A stretch of 64,000 bases of DNA from Lottiidibacillus patelloidae (GCF_002262935.1 NZ_NPIA01000001.1:186001-250000), one strand, 5' to 3'. Numbered from the stretch's first letter, positions 18,424-27,420 are shown. Notes: a model not told the origin generated them from the letters alone. Translations and numbers: made by a program.

Positions 18424-19251
18424 ATGAACAATTTAAATTTTCGTTTGCGAATACATGTTTTCTTTGTCTTAATCATAACAATTTGTATTTTTATCGCTGG
18501 AATTGTCTGGCTGCAATCAAAACAACAACATTATCAGCATATGAGCGGTTCAAAACTGACTACAACGCTTACTACTAATGAGGAAATTCAAACTGTAACA
18601 TCTATTCTTTCTGAAGAAAATCTAAAGAAATTAATTCGAGATTCTCAACCAAAAGTTGTCACAATTGAAGTGATGAAAGAAGATGGATTATATTTCGGTT
18701 CAGGATTTTTATATAATGGAGAAGGAGATATAGTTACAAATGCTCATGTAGTCGAAGGTGCAACAGAAATTACAATAAAATTAGCAGATGAAACCGAGTA
18801 TTCCGGTATATTAATTGGAGTCGGAAAGGGAATTGATATTGCCGTTATTCGAGTGCCTGAACTTATTGGGCAGGAACCGTTAAAGATTTCCCGGAGGTAT
18901 GTTGGAGAAATCGGCAATCACGTCGTGGCTTTAGGTAGTCCTCTTGGTTTAGAGAATACTGTAACGCTAGGTATCATAAGTGGTTTAGACAGAAGCTTTA
19001 CACTCCAGGAATACGAGTATGTCGATACTTACCAAATTTCTGCACCAATTTCACCAGGTAGTAGTGGAGGTCCTTTGTTAGACCGAGCTACTGGAGAGGT
19101 AATCGGTATTAACTCAGCTAAAGTGAATTCAGAAACTATTGGTTTTAGTATACCAATCGTTACTGTTTTACCTATCTTAGAGAATTGGTCAAAACATCCA
19201 TATGGCATAATTAATAATTCACCAGAAGAAGATCCTCCTAGTTACGATTAA
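18424..19251 (+). CDS. Membrane-anchored trypsin-like (S1C, HtrA-type) serine protease without PDZ domain
   Basis: A 275-residue protein. An N-terminal helix (about residues 12-30) anchors it; the protease domain has His in NAHVVEG (about 104), Asp in GIDIAVIRV (about 137) and Ser in SPGSSGGPLLD (about 214). It ends soon after the protease domain, so the usual C-terminal PDZ of HtrA/DegP is absent. Likely an extracytoplasmic quality-control protease. Follows the zinc-ribbon membrane protein in the same orientation; RBS GAGGAG before ATG 18424. Confidence 0.85.
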   Translation: MNNLNFRLRIHVFFVLIITICIFIAGIVWLQSKQQHYQHMSGSKLTTTLTTNEEIQTVTSILSEENLKKLIRDSQPKVVTIEVMKEDGLYFGSGFLYNGEGDIVTNAHVVEGATEITIKLADETEYSGILIGVGKGIDIAVIRVPELIGQEPLKISRRYVGEIGNHVVALGSPLGLENTVTLGIISGLDRSFTLQEYEYVDTYQISAPISPGSSGGPLLDRATGEVIGINSAKVNSETIGFSIPIVTVLPILENWSKHPYGIINNSPEEDPPSYD

Positions 19252-19268
19252 AGGAATTAAAAATAAAA

Positions 19269-19295
19269 AGAGAGGTAAAAAAACCTCTCTTTCTT
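19269..19295. terminator. Bidirectional terminator
   Basis: Perfect 8-bp stem AGAGAGGT / ACCTCTCT with an A6 loop, T-rich on the plus side and A-rich upstream, between convergent genes. Confidence 0.75.
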
Positions 19296-19309
19296 CATGA
19301 GTAAATTTT

Positions 19310-21064
19310 TTATATGTTACTAAGTGGTGCACAGTATGTGGATGTTTTTTGCTCTTTTGGATCAAAGAATGCAAGAAGTAGTGTTTCCTGCTCTACAATT
19401 TCGCCACTTTGCTTATATTCTTCAATATTAAAAGGTAATACTTCAATCATCGTATGTTTATGAAGGTCTCGTTCCGAAATCTTCATATGAGCAAATTCCT
19501 CACCTAACAGTGAAGGGTTGTCTGCAATCGCCTTTAAATAACGGCTTTGCTCATCCTTCGAAAGGGAGAAATCCCACCATACTTTTCTTGGTTTATATTT
19601 ATGATGTAAAAAGTAGTCGTACTTCATCATTGCTTCTATAACAGGTAACTTGTCTGTTTCTACATTCGTTAAAAATTCATGTAATCGAGTATATAAATCT
19701 TCTAGTTGATGGCCAATTCTTGCCCAACCTTTTTTATCCCAATAGTCTCCGAATGCTTGGAAAAAGTCGAAAGCAGATGGAAAGACGTTATTGATCGTAT
19801 ATAAGACAGTCGTGTCCATTCGGTGATCATTCCAATACTTCTCAAGTACATCCTCGACGCGTTTAATTCGAATAATCTCATCAAAAGATAAAACATTATT
19901 CCCTAAAATTTCATACGGAGAGTGATCCATATACGTGTATCCATGGTCTTTCGCACGTAATCTAAGACCAGTTCCGCGTAGCATTTTTAAAAATCCTAAT
20001 TGCAATTCTTCTGGACCAAAGGCAAAAACATCATTAAATGTTTTACGGAATGAATTGTAATCTTCTTCCGGTAAGCCAGCAATTAAGTCGAGATGCTGAG
20101 CAATTTTCCCACCGTCACGCACCATTGTTACAGTACGAGCTAATTTATTAAAGTTTTGTTTTCGTTGAACAAGATCATTAACGTCATCATTCGTAGATTG
20201 CACGCCTATCTCAAAACGGAATAATCCTTCAGGTGCATTTTTATTTAAATATTGCAACACTTCAGGACGCATAATGTCTGCAGTTATTTCAAATTGAAAG
20301 ACTGTTCCTTCACGGTGATTATCAATTAGGAAAGCGAACATTTCCATCGCATAGCTACGGCTAATATTAAAAGTTCTGTCAACAAATTTGATGGTTTTTG
20401 CACCATGCTCCATTAAAAATAAAATATCTTCTTTTACACGTTCTCGATTAAAGTAACGAACACCTACTTCAATCGACGATAAGCAAAATTGACAGCTAAA
20501 TGGACAACCACGACTCGTTTCAAGATATACGACACGCTTAGAAAGTGCATCTAAATCCTCTGGGAATCGATTTGGTGAAGGTATCGTATTTAAATCGATT
20601 TTATCACGTTGAGGATTTACTTTTACTTCTCCATCTAGGCGGCGATATGCTATCCCAGGTACTTCTGACAAGTCTCCATCAGTTGAAAATTGCTGAAGTA
20701 TTTTCTTAAATGTTGCTTCACCTTCACCGATGACAATGGCATCAACTTCAGGAATTCGCTTCATCCAATCTACAACATCGTAAGTAACCTCTGGGCCACC
20801 TAAGATAATTTTTAAATTAGGATTAATTTTCTTTAGCATACTTATCACTGGAATTGTTTCTTCAATGTTCCAAATATAACAACTGAACCCAAGGACATCA
20901 GGCTTTTTCGAATATAAATCAGAAACAATATTAATTGCAGGATCTTTAATCGTATATTCAGCCATGTCTACTTCGAACTCAGGCTCTGCATATGCTTTTA
21001 AATAACGTAGTGCTATATTTGTATGAATATATTTTGCATTTAACGTACTAACAACCGTTTTCAT
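19310..21064 (-). CDS. B12-binding-domain radical SAM protein (DUF4080-type C-terminus)
   Basis: A 584-residue protein. Residues 1-140 form a cobalamin-binding-like Rossmann domain (LGFSCYIWNIEETIPVI, ILGGPEVTYD). The radical SAM core follows with the 4Fe-4S ligands in SRGCPFSCQFCLSS (about 184-197), and a C-terminal domain of about 200 residues containing DYFLHHKYKPRKVWW. Such proteins are often RNA- or cofactor-modifying enzymes, but no substrate is known to me. Monocistronic. Start at ATG 21064 with a GAGGGAACG site upstream. Confidence 0.85.
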   Translation of the reverse strand: MKTVVSTLNAKYIHTNIALRYLKAYAEPEFEVDMAEYTIKDPAINIVSDLYSKKPDVLGFSCYIWNIEETIPVISMLKKINPNLKIILGGPEVTYDVVDWMKRIPEVDAIVIGEGEATFKKILQQFSTDGDLSEVPGIAYRRLDGEVKVNPQRDKIDLNTIPSPNRFPEDLDALSKRVVYLETSRGCPFSCQFCLSSIEVGVRYFNRERVKEDILFLMEHGAKTIKFVDRTFNISRSYAMEMFAFLIDNHREGTVFQFEITADIMRPEVLQYLNKNAPEGLFRFEIGVQSTNDDVNDLVQRKQNFNKLARTVTMVRDGGKIAQHLDLIAGLPEEDYNSFRKTFNDVFAFGPEELQLGFLKMLRGTGLRLRAKDHGYTYMDHSPYEILGNNVLSFDEIIRIKRVEDVLEKYWNDHRMDTTVLYTINNVFPSAFDFFQAFGDYWDKKGWARIGHQLEDLYTRLHEFLTNVETDKLPVIEAMMKYDYFLHHKYKPRKVWWDFSLSKDEQSRYLKAIADNPSLLGEEFAHMKISERDLHKHTMIEVLPFNIEEYKQSGEIVEQETLLLAFFDPKEQKTSTYCAPLSNI

Positions 21065-21214
21065 TTTCGTTCCCTCAATTCTTTCAATGTAACTACCGTC
21101 CTATTCTATCATACCTTAAGCAAACTTCTTAAAAAAGGATACCGATTCAGGTAGGATATTATAGGAAGAAAAGCTAATTAATACATATATGAATCTAATT
21201 AAAGGAGAACAGCG

Positions 21215-22105
21215 ATGAAATTTATGACTTTTTTGCACCAAGAATTAGAGAGTATCGGTGTATTGACTAATGATGGTAGACAAGTTATTGATCTAACTGC
21301 CGCAAGTAAGGGCAGTTTTCCAAAATCACTTCTAGATTGTATAAGAAATGACTCTTTAATAGGAAAAGTAGAGGCGCTGTTAGAAGGTGAAGTGGAAGAC
21401 TACACTTATGATGTGGACAAGATTACTTTATTAGCACCAATCCCACGCCCACAAAAAAATATCCTTTGCATTGGAAAAAATTATGCTGAGCATGCAATTG
21501 AAATGGGGTCAGAAGCAGATATACCTGATGATCCAATTGTATTTACAAAACCACCTACATCGGTCATTGGAACAGATGCAATGATCAACCTCCATGAAAA
21601 TGTAACTAGTGAGCTTGATTATGAGGGAGAGCTTGCAGTTGTAATCGGTAAAAAAGGAATAGGCATAACAAGGGAGGATGCTGATAATTATATTTTCGGA
21701 TACACGATTATCAACGATATTACAGCCCGTGACTTACAAAAAAAGCATAAACAATTTTTCATTGGAAAAAGTTTAGATACAACCTGTCCTATGGGTCCAG
21801 TCATCGTTCATAAGAGTGCAATAGAAAATCCTCACAATCTTCATATTGAAACGAAAGTAAATGGAGAAGTTCGCCAATCGTCTAACACGGAAAATATGAT
21901 ATTTGATATTCCAACATTAATTGAAATATTATCAAAAGGTATGACACTTGAACCAGGTGATTTAATTGCAACTGGTACACCTGCTGGAGTTGGAAAAGGA
22001 TTTACACCTCCTAAGTTTTTGCAACATGATGATGAAATTCAAATATCCATAGAAGGAATTGGGACGTTACGTAACAAAGTAATGAGTATGGGAAAAGAAA
22101 AATAA
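21215..22105 (+). CDS. yisK: YisK-like fumarylacetoacetate hydrolase family protein
   Basis: A 296-residue FAH-fold enzyme. The core is IGKNYAEHAIEMGSEADIP (about 88-106), metal-binding Glu/Glu/Asp in LDYEGELAVVIGK (about 126-138) and NDITARDLQKKHKQFFIGKS, with GTPAGVGKGFTPPKFL near the end. The close match to B. subtilis YisK, for which oxaloacetate decarboxylase activity has been reported, and its place in the same gene neighbourhood support the name. AAAGGAG precedes ATG 21215. A downstream aldehyde dehydrogenase starts 31 bases later, so they may share a transcript. Confidence 0.85.
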   Translation: MKFMTFLHQELESIGVLTNDGRQVIDLTAASKGSFPKSLLDCIRNDSLIGKVEALLEGEVEDYTYDVDKITLLAPIPRPQKNILCIGKNYAEHAIEMGSEADIPDDPIVFTKPPTSVIGTDAMINLHENVTSELDYEGELAVVIGKKGIGITREDADNYIFGYTIINDITARDLQKKHKQFFIGKSLDTTCPMGPVIVHKSAIENPHNLHIETKVNGEVRQSSNTENMIFDIPTLIEILSKGMTLEPGDLIATGTPAGVGKGFTPPKFLQHDDEIQISIEGIGTLRNKVMSMGKEK

Positions 22106-22136
22106 ACTAGAGAGTAAACTATTTGGAGGGGATATT

Positions 22137-23561
22137 ATGATCGAAGGAAAAATGTTAATCGGTGAAGAGTGGGTCAATCTCGATGAAAAGATTGAAGTAA
22201 GAAACCCAGCAACAGGTGAATTAGTTGGGACAGTACCAAACGGAGGTAAAGAAGAAACTAAGCGAGCAATTGAAGCTGCGGAAAAAGCTATGAAAGTTTG
22301 GTCTGCATTCCCGGCCGGTAAACGTGCGCGATATATGCAAAAATTAACAAAGGAAATCATTAAGAATGAAATGGAATTAGCAGAGATTATGACCCTTGAG
22401 ATGGGCAAACCTTTAAAAGAAGCACGTGGAGAAGTAAGAAGTAGTGCGGCATACGTTGAATGGTTTGCAGAGGAAGGGAAGCGCGTCTATGGTGAAACGA
22501 TTCCTTCAAATCGCCCAGACCAACGAATGATGGTTATTAAGCAGCCAGTTGGGGTGGTTGGAGCAATTACACCTTGGAATTTCCCAGCAGCGATGATTAC
22601 TCGCAAGCTTGGCCCTGCATTAGCGGCAGGTTGTGCGATCGTCATTAAGCCAGCAACTGCTACGCCATTAACTGCATTAAAATTAGCTGAAATATGTAAA
22701 AACGTAGGTTTTCCACCTGGTCTAGTTAACGTTGTAACTGGTAAAACGAGTGAAATCGGAGCAGAAATAATGTCTAACCCAACAGTACGTAAAGTATCAT
22801 TCACAGGATCAACAAATGTCGGGAAACTTTTAATGCGCCAGGCGGCTGACAATGTGAAAAAGTTATCGCTAGAACTTGGTGGTCATGCACCTGTCATAGT
22901 ATTTGATGATGCTAACTTAGATAAAGCTGTAAAAGGTGCAATTGCCTCAAAATTTCGTAATGCGGGGCAAACGTGTATTTGTGGTAATCGCATTTACGTA
23001 CAAGAGGGAATTTATGAAGCGTTCTTAGCTAAGTTTGTTGAAGAAACGAAAAAGCTTCAAGTTGGTAACGGAATGGAAGAGACGACAGACGTAGGTCCAG
23101 TCATTGATAGTGGAGCATATGAGAAAATTGATGAGCACGTGCAAAATGCGATTGGAAACGGAGCAGCATGTTTACTAGGTGGTCAAGGAACAAGTGGAAA
23201 TGGTAGTAATTTCTATGAACCAACAATACTTTCGAATGTGACAGACGATATGTTAATTATGAATGAAGAGACGTTTGGTCCAGTTGCACCAGTCCAATCG
23301 TTTAAAACGATGGAAGAAGTCATTGCTAAAGCAAACAATACAGAATACGGTTTAGCCGCATATTTCTTCACAGAAGGCATGAGCCAAGGTATGAAAATGG
23401 CAGAGGCGTTAGAATACGGAATTATCGGTTGGAATGATGGAGTTCCTACTGCCGTTCAAGCACCATTTGGTGGAGTAAAAGAAAGTGGAATTGGCCGTGA
23501 AGGTGGTCACCAAGGTCTTGCAGAGTACTTAGAAGAAAAATATATTTCAATCGGCTTATAA
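22137..23561 (+). CDS. NAD(P)-dependent aldehyde dehydrogenase (succinate-semialdehyde type likely)
   Basis: A 474-residue ALDH-superfamily protein. TPWNFPAAMITRKLGPALAAGC (start of cofactor domain), catalytic Glu in LSLELGGHAP (about 251) and catalytic Cys in NAGQTCICGNRIYV (about 285) are all visible. The closest feel is the GabD/succinate-semialdehyde group, but the beginning of the window holds 4-hydroxyphenylacetate genes and this could instead serve an aromatic semialdehyde. RBS GGAGGGG before ATG 22137. Followed after 14 bases by an SDR in the same direction. Confidence 0.85.
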   Translation: MIEGKMLIGEEWVNLDEKIEVRNPATGELVGTVPNGGKEETKRAIEAAEKAMKVWSAFPAGKRARYMQKLTKEIIKNEMELAEIMTLEMGKPLKEARGEVRSSAAYVEWFAEEGKRVYGETIPSNRPDQRMMVIKQPVGVVGAITPWNFPAAMITRKLGPALAAGCAIVIKPATATPLTALKLAEICKNVGFPPGLVNVVTGKTSEIGAEIMSNPTVRKVSFTGSTNVGKLLMRQAADNVKKLSLELGGHAPVIVFDDANLDKAVKGAIASKFRNAGQTCICGNRIYVQEGIYEAFLAKFVEETKKLQVGNGMEETTDVGPVIDSGAYEKIDEHVQNAIGNGAACLLGGQGTSGNGSNFYEPTILSNVTDDMLIMNEETFGPVAPVQSFKTMEEVIAKANNTEYGLAAYFFTEGMSQGMKMAEALEYGIIGWNDGVPTAVQAPFGGVKESGIGREGGHQGLAEYLEEKYISIGL

Positions 23562-23575
23562 AGGAGTCTTTTATA

Positions 23576-24364
23576 GTGGATTTAGGTTTAAAAGGGAAAA
23601 ATGTACTCGTATTAGCGGCAAGTAAAGGAATTGGGCGAGCCATCGCTGAAGAATTTGCCAATGAAGGTGCAAATGTGATGATCTCAAGCCGAAGTGAAGA
23701 TAACTTAAAAGCAGCTTCTAGTGATATAGAGACATTGTCTAATAGTAAAGTTCTATATAAAACGTGCGATGTAATGAAAAAAGAAGACATTACGTCCTTA
23801 ATAGATAGCACGATTAAAGCATTTGGAAGTGTAGATATATTAATTAACAATGCAGGTGGTCCTCCAGCAGGAACTTTTGATGAGTTTGAAGATGAACAAT
23901 GGCAACAAGCGTTTGAGCAAAATTTATTAAGCTATGTGAGATCCATTCGTGCAGTACTTCCTTCGATGAGAGAAAAGAAATGGGGAAGAATCGTCAATGT
24001 CGCTTCTTCCTCTTTTAAGCAACCAATCGATGGACTACTGTTATCTAATGTCATGCGTACTGGTGTCATGGGGTTAGCGAAAACACTAGCGACTGAATTA
24101 GGACCTGACAACATTTTAATTAATACGATTGGTCCAGGAAGAATCGCCACAGATCGTGTTGCGGAACTAGATGAAATTGCTGCAAAGACAAGTGGAGTAA
24201 TGACAGAAGAGATTGTTCGTGATAGGGAGGCATTAATTCCGCTTGGTAGATATGGAAACCCTGAAGAATTTGCCAAACATGTCGTGTTTTTATGCTCTGA
24301 GGCAAATACGTATGTAACTGGTCAAGCATATTTAATTGACGGTGGAATGGTGAAGTCTTTTTAA
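23576..24364 (+). CDS. Short-chain dehydrogenase/reductase
   Basis: A 262-residue SDR. The cofactor loop is AASKGIGRAIAEEF (about 14-27) rather than the usual TGxxxGIG, then NNAGGPPAGTF (about 89). The usual YxxxK is not obvious: VASSSFKQPIDGLLLSNVMRTGVMGL has no Tyr four residues before a Lys, so this may be one of the divergent members lacking standard catalysis. C-terminus TGQAYLIDGGM is typical. GTG start with AAAGGAG eight bases upstream. Third gene of a likely yisK-aldehyde dehydrogenase-SDR operon. Confidence 0.82.
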   Translation: MDLGLKGKNVLVLAASKGIGRAIAEEFANEGANVMISSRSEDNLKAASSDIETLSNSKVLYKTCDVMKKEDITSLIDSTIKAFGSVDILINNAGGPPAGTFDEFEDEQWQQAFEQNLLSYVRSIRAVLPSMREKKWGRIVNVASSSFKQPIDGLLLSNVMRTGVMGLAKTLATELGPDNILINTIGPGRIATDRVAELDEIAAKTSGVMTEEIVRDREALIPLGRYGNPEEFAKHVVFLCSEANTYVTGQAYLIDGGMVKSF

Positions 24365-24459
24365 CCTAAGACGAAACTCCAAATTAACGGAACTTATTAA
24401 GTTTGATAGTTCTTTCATATGATAAAATGAAAAGGGTGTATATGAAAGGGGGAAAACTA

Positions 24460-25106
24460 ATGCGAATTTCAGAAATTAAAAGACTTGCGCGATTATCTCT
24501 TCGAGTAAATGGAAAAAAGCTGTACTGTTAACATTCATTTCTATTATTGTTACAGCAGCAATTGAGAGTTTATTTAGCGGTGGATCTGAAGACTTTAGTT
24601 TTACAAGCATTATTAGCTCTATTATTTTAATACCTTTTACTATTGCAGTAAGTTATTATTTTTTAGAAATGTATCGTAATGAGTATCCGAAAATTGAAAG
24701 AGTTTTTACTATTTATAAAGATTGGAATTATTCCTTAAAGATTGTTGCTACGTCAATATTTGTATGGATTTTCACATTCTTATGGTTTTTATTATTAATT
24801 ATTCCAGGAATCATTAAAGGAATAGCCTATTCCCAAACCTATTTCATTCTGAAAGATAATCCAGATCTTATGCCATTGGAGGCTATTACAGAAAGTCGTA
24901 AACGGATGAATGGCTTGAAATGGAAGTTCTTCCTACTAAATTTAAGTTTTATCGGATGGGGAATCTTATGTATATTCACACTCGGCATAGGACTTTTATG
25001 GTTAATCCCTTATATTACTACTAGCTTAGCTGCATTTTATCAAGAACTAATTTATTTACCTCATGAACCAAAAGAAGAGAACAGTGAAATGTTGGATAAT
25101 AGTTAA
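24460..25106 (+). pseudogene. DUF975-like membrane protein, frameshifted near 24503
   Basis: ATG 24460, after AAAGGGGG, opens 23 codons (MRISEIKRLARLSLR then VNGKKLYC and TAA at 24529-24531). In the +2 frame from 24504 the text continues SKWKKAVLLTFISIIVT and stays open to 25106. DUF975 proteins start with a similar basic helix, then a GKWxKAVL-like stretch and four or five membrane helices, so the two pieces join if one G is restored at CGAG(G)TAAATGG. The remainder has hydrophobic spans at about 24535-24665 and 24740-25050. Either a real single-base loss or a sequencing error. Confidence 0.75.
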
Positions 25107-25122
25107 ATATCTCACCTTATTT

Positions 25123-25160
25123 AAACTGCACACAATCAAAATCGTGTGCAGTTTTTATTA
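25123..25160 (+). terminator. Terminator after the DUF975-like gene
   Basis: Perfect 11-bp stem AAACTGCACAC / GTGTGCAGTTT with a 10-nt loop and following T-rich run. Confidence 0.85.
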
Positions 25161-25257
25161 TATTTATCGAAAAAAGGTTATCAATAGTTAATAACGAAAT
25201 ATATAGTAATAGATTACAAGTATCCAGAGTGTGAAACGAGAATTTGGGGGTATAAAA

Positions 25258-25323
25258 ATGATTAAGAAATTGGTAAAGAAAGCATTGAAAAAACTTTTGA
25301 AAAAGGTAGTAAAAAAGCTATGA
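25258..25323 (+). CDS. 21-residue lysine-rich amphipathic peptide
   Basis: ATG 25258 to TGA 25321-25323. Starting MIKKLVKKALKK and continuing in the same style, it has ten lysines as five KK pairs at exact four-residue spacing (3-4, 7-8, 11-12, 15-16, 19-20), separated by aliphatic pairs. Drawn as a helix, lysines and aliphatics fall on opposite sides, like membrane-active cationic peptides. A GGGGG site at 25246-25250 sits seven bases upstream, and the TGA overlaps the ATG of the following lipoprotein (ATGA), implying translational coupling. Could be an antimicrobial or toxin-like peptide, a regulatory leader peptide, or a chance Lys-rich ORF. No homologue is known to me. Confidence 0.6.
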   Translation: MIKKLVKKALKKLLKKVVKKL

Positions 25324-25763
25324 AGAAAGTAACGGTTTTAATAATTAGTGCTGTAATAGTCGTTTTTTTAGCTAGTTGTGGAACGACTCAATCTGTGAAA
25401 AAAACTGAGAAATATACTGGTTTTGTAAGTGAAGAAAACATCTTAGAGGTAGAAGCAGAAGCAATTTGGAATAAGGAAGAAAACGTCTATGATGTTACGG
25501 CGACAATAACAAATTTAACAGATGAGATGATTCAAATCATTTTTGATTGTGGTGCATTAATTTCTTACACAGGTAAGGTGAGGCCCGAAATTTGTGATAC
25601 AGCGTACTCGCAAGGCTTAGAGGCTGGGCAAAGTACGAAGACAACAATCAAAATTAAGGAAGAGGACTTTAAGGTTAACAATGAAGATTTTATGCTGTTT
25701 GTCGAATATGAAGTTGCAGATTCTGGAGTTTCTAAGATGGGTTTTCAGTTACGTGCGAGATAA
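25320..25763 (+). CDS. Small lipoprotein coupled to the lysine-rich peptide
   Basis: A 147-residue lipoprotein: signal MKKVTVLIISAVIVVFLASC with a LASC lipobox. The mature part (YDVTATITNLTDEMIQIIFD ... SYTGKVRPEIC) looks like an immunoglobulin-like beta domain in which conserved polar edges alternate. ATG overlaps the stop of the 21-residue peptide by ATGA, and no good ribosome-binding site of its own is visible, so expression probably depends on the peptide ORF. Family unknown; possibly protective or accessory to the peptide, by position only. Confidence 0.7.
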   Translation: MKKVTVLIISAVIVVFLASCGTTQSVKKTEKYTGFVSEENILEVEAEAIWNKEENVYDVTATITNLTDEMIQIIFDCGALISYTGKVRPEICDTAYSQGLEAGQSTKTTIKIKEEDFKVNNEDFMLFVEYEVADSGVSKMGFQLRAR

Positions 25764-25889
25764 TAAGTAAAATATCATACTTTAATGCCGTTCAAGCTTT
25801 ATCACAGACTAAACAGAATGGAATTATATATATAAATCTACAAAGTTAATTATAGAAAGTAAAATAACTTTGGTGGAGGGATTATTTAT

Positions 25890-26189
25890 ATGAAAAAGTT
25901 GATTATGGCTTTGGTAATTTGTATAAGTATGTTCAGTATAGTAGGCTGTGGAAGTGCAACAATTGACGATACAGACAATCAACAGGAGAAATTATCAAAA
26001 GATGATGCCGAGGTCCTAATCTATCAACAGTTAAGCAGTGAGGAACAAAATGAATATACAATAGACTTTACTGAAGAGAAAGATAACAAGTATTATATAA
26101 GAGTATATAAAATGGTCGATGGAAATATTGAAGTGAAATCAGAGTATACAGTAAATTATTTAACCCAAGAAGTAGAAAAAATAAAATAA
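25890..26189 (+). CDS. Small lipoprotein, unknown function
   Basis: A 99-residue lipoprotein with signal MKKLIMALVICISMFSIVGC. The mature part (SKDDAEVLIYQQLSSEEQ, then YTIDFTEEKDNKYYIRVYK, ending ... YTVNYLTQEVEKIK) has the length and alternating pattern of a single PepSY-like domain. GGTGGAGGG lies upstream of ATG 25890. Second of two small lipoproteins in this block; function unknown. Confidence 0.65.
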   Translation: MKKLIMALVICISMFSIVGCGSATIDDTDNQQEKLSKDDAEVLIYQQLSSEEQNEYTIDFTEEKDNKYYIRVYKMVDGNIEVKSEYTVNYLTQEVEKIK

Positions 26190-26211
26190 CTTTAAGAGCA
26201 AGGAGAATAAT

Positions 26212-26388
26212 ATGCGTACGTTAATTAGTATTTTTGTATACTTAATCCTTTTATTAGGAGTGTCCTTTTTACTTTTCTTTTCACTAGTTTCAACATGGGA
26301 GACGAATGAACCTGTCATTGCCTATCTTCTCTCATTAATATTTTCACATCTATTACTAAATAACTTCGAATACTTTGGCAAAAAGTGA
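26212..26388 (+). CDS. Small two-span membrane protein
   Basis: A 58-residue ORF from ATG 26212 with AAGGAG eight bases upstream. Two hydrophobic spans (LISIFVYLILLLGVSFLLFF and VIAYLLSLIFSHLLL) around a short loop SLVSTWETNEP. Its TGA overlaps the GTG start of the NUDIX gene (GTGA), supporting real, coupled translation. No family recognised. Confidence 0.6.
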   Translation: MRTLISIFVYLILLLGVSFLLFFSLVSTWETNEPVIAYLLSLIFSHLLLNNFEYFGKK

Positions 26389-26788
26389 GAAATCGAGGTT
26401 CTGCTATAATCATTAAAGACAATAAAGTTGCGCTTATTAAAAGAGTGAAAGATCATGTCACTTATTACGTCTTTCCTGGTGGAGGTATAGAAAAAGGGGA
26501 GACGCCTGAAGAAGCAACGAAAAGAGAAGCCTATGAAGAATTAGGCGTAACAATAAAAGTAAATGAATGTTTTGATACGTTAGACTTTAATGGAAAACAA
26601 TACTTCTTTATGGCAGAAATCATTGAAGGAGTCTTCGGAACTGGACAAGGTGAAGAATTCAAACGTAATTGCAGTGAAAGAGGGACATATGAACCAGTAT
26701 GGGTTGAATCGACACTTGTAGCAAACTCGATATAAAACCTTTCCAAGTTGCTGAAAAGCTGCAACTAATATATAAAGAAAAGATTTAA
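26385..26788 (+). pseudogene. NUDIX hydrolase with a C-terminal frameshift
   Basis: The frame from GTG 26385 stops at TAA 26733-26735 (116 residues). The NUDIX box GGGIEKGETPEEATKREAYEEL (Gx5Ex7REUxEE) is intact at about residues 30-51. A usual ending for this subfamily, DIKPFQVAEKLQLIYKEKI, is present from 26729 in another frame and ends at 26788. Restoring one A in the GCAAAC run at 26721-26726 joins the frames (VAKLDIKPF). So it is either a truncated but possibly still active enzyme, or an assembly error. Start overlaps the small membrane protein stop. Confidence 0.75.
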
Positions 26789-26789
26789 A

Positions 26790-26818
26790 ACGGTGCTTTG
26801 GGTAGCATTGTTTTTTTA
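26790..26818 (+). terminator. Terminator after the NUDIX gene
   Basis: ACGGTGCT / AGCATTGT stem with G-U pairs, 6-nt loop, and T7. It starts right after the restored NUDIX stop at 26788, which supports that longer reading. Confidence 0.65.
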
Positions 26819-26889
26819 TGTAAAAATTTTACTAAACCTTAATTTCTTATGTTATTGTAATAAAAAGAAAATAGAAACGGAGATTTAAT

Positions 26890-27420
26890 ATGTATACATA
26901 CATAGAATTCACAAAAGAAATGGCCCTAGAATTAATAGATTTCTTAACTTCTGAAACGTGGAGTTTTCATGGACAAGAAAACCCTACAGAAGAGTCAATA
27001 AGAAGAAATTTAGAAAATGGTTTTTATACTGAAAAAGGAAACAGAACTTTTTGGATTACAAATAATGATAAGAAAATTGGCTTGATTAGATTGTTTGATT
27101 TAGAAGATCCTACTTGCTTATTTGATATTCGTTTAAAGGAAAAGTGGCGTGGGAAAGGAATAGGTAAAGAAGCTGTAAATTGGCTAACGAACTTTGTTTT
27201 TAGTACCTATCCAGAGATGATAAGAATTGAAGGCCATACAAGAGTAGATAATTATGCAATGCGGAAAACATTCTTTAAAAGTGGCTATGTAAAAGAGGCC
27301 TATCACCGTCAGTCTTGGAGACAGAGAGGAAATTTATATGATTCCGTCGGCTACGCGATGATTCGTGAAGATTGGGAAAATAAAACGAAGACGAGTATTA
27401 ATGACGATTTTCCTTATTAA
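26890..27420 (+). CDS. GNAT family N-acetyltransferase
   Basis: A 176-residue GNAT. LKEKWRGKGIGKEAVNWL (about 92-109) is the acetyl-CoA pyrophosphate loop (RxxGxG/A), followed by IEGHTRVDNYAMRKTFFKSGY (about 119-139), the Nyy..x.k.GF motif of the RimJ/RimL-like group. Substrate unknown. RBS ACGGAG before ATG 26890. Followed 31 bases later by a phosphatase in the same direction. Confidence 0.85.
   Translation: MYTYIEFTKEMALELIDFLTSETWSFHGQENPTEESIRRNLENGFYTEKGNRTFWITNNDKKIGLIRLFDLEDPTCLFDIRLKEKWRGKGIGKEAVNWLTNFVFSTYPEMIRIEGHTRVDNYAMRKTFFKSGYVKEAYHRQSWRQRGNLYDSVGYAMIREDWENKTKTSINDDFPY

Noticed and set aside
24120-24329. Minus-strand ORFs over the SDR and other real genes
   Set aside because: They are shadows of well-supported genes, with no ribosome-binding sites.
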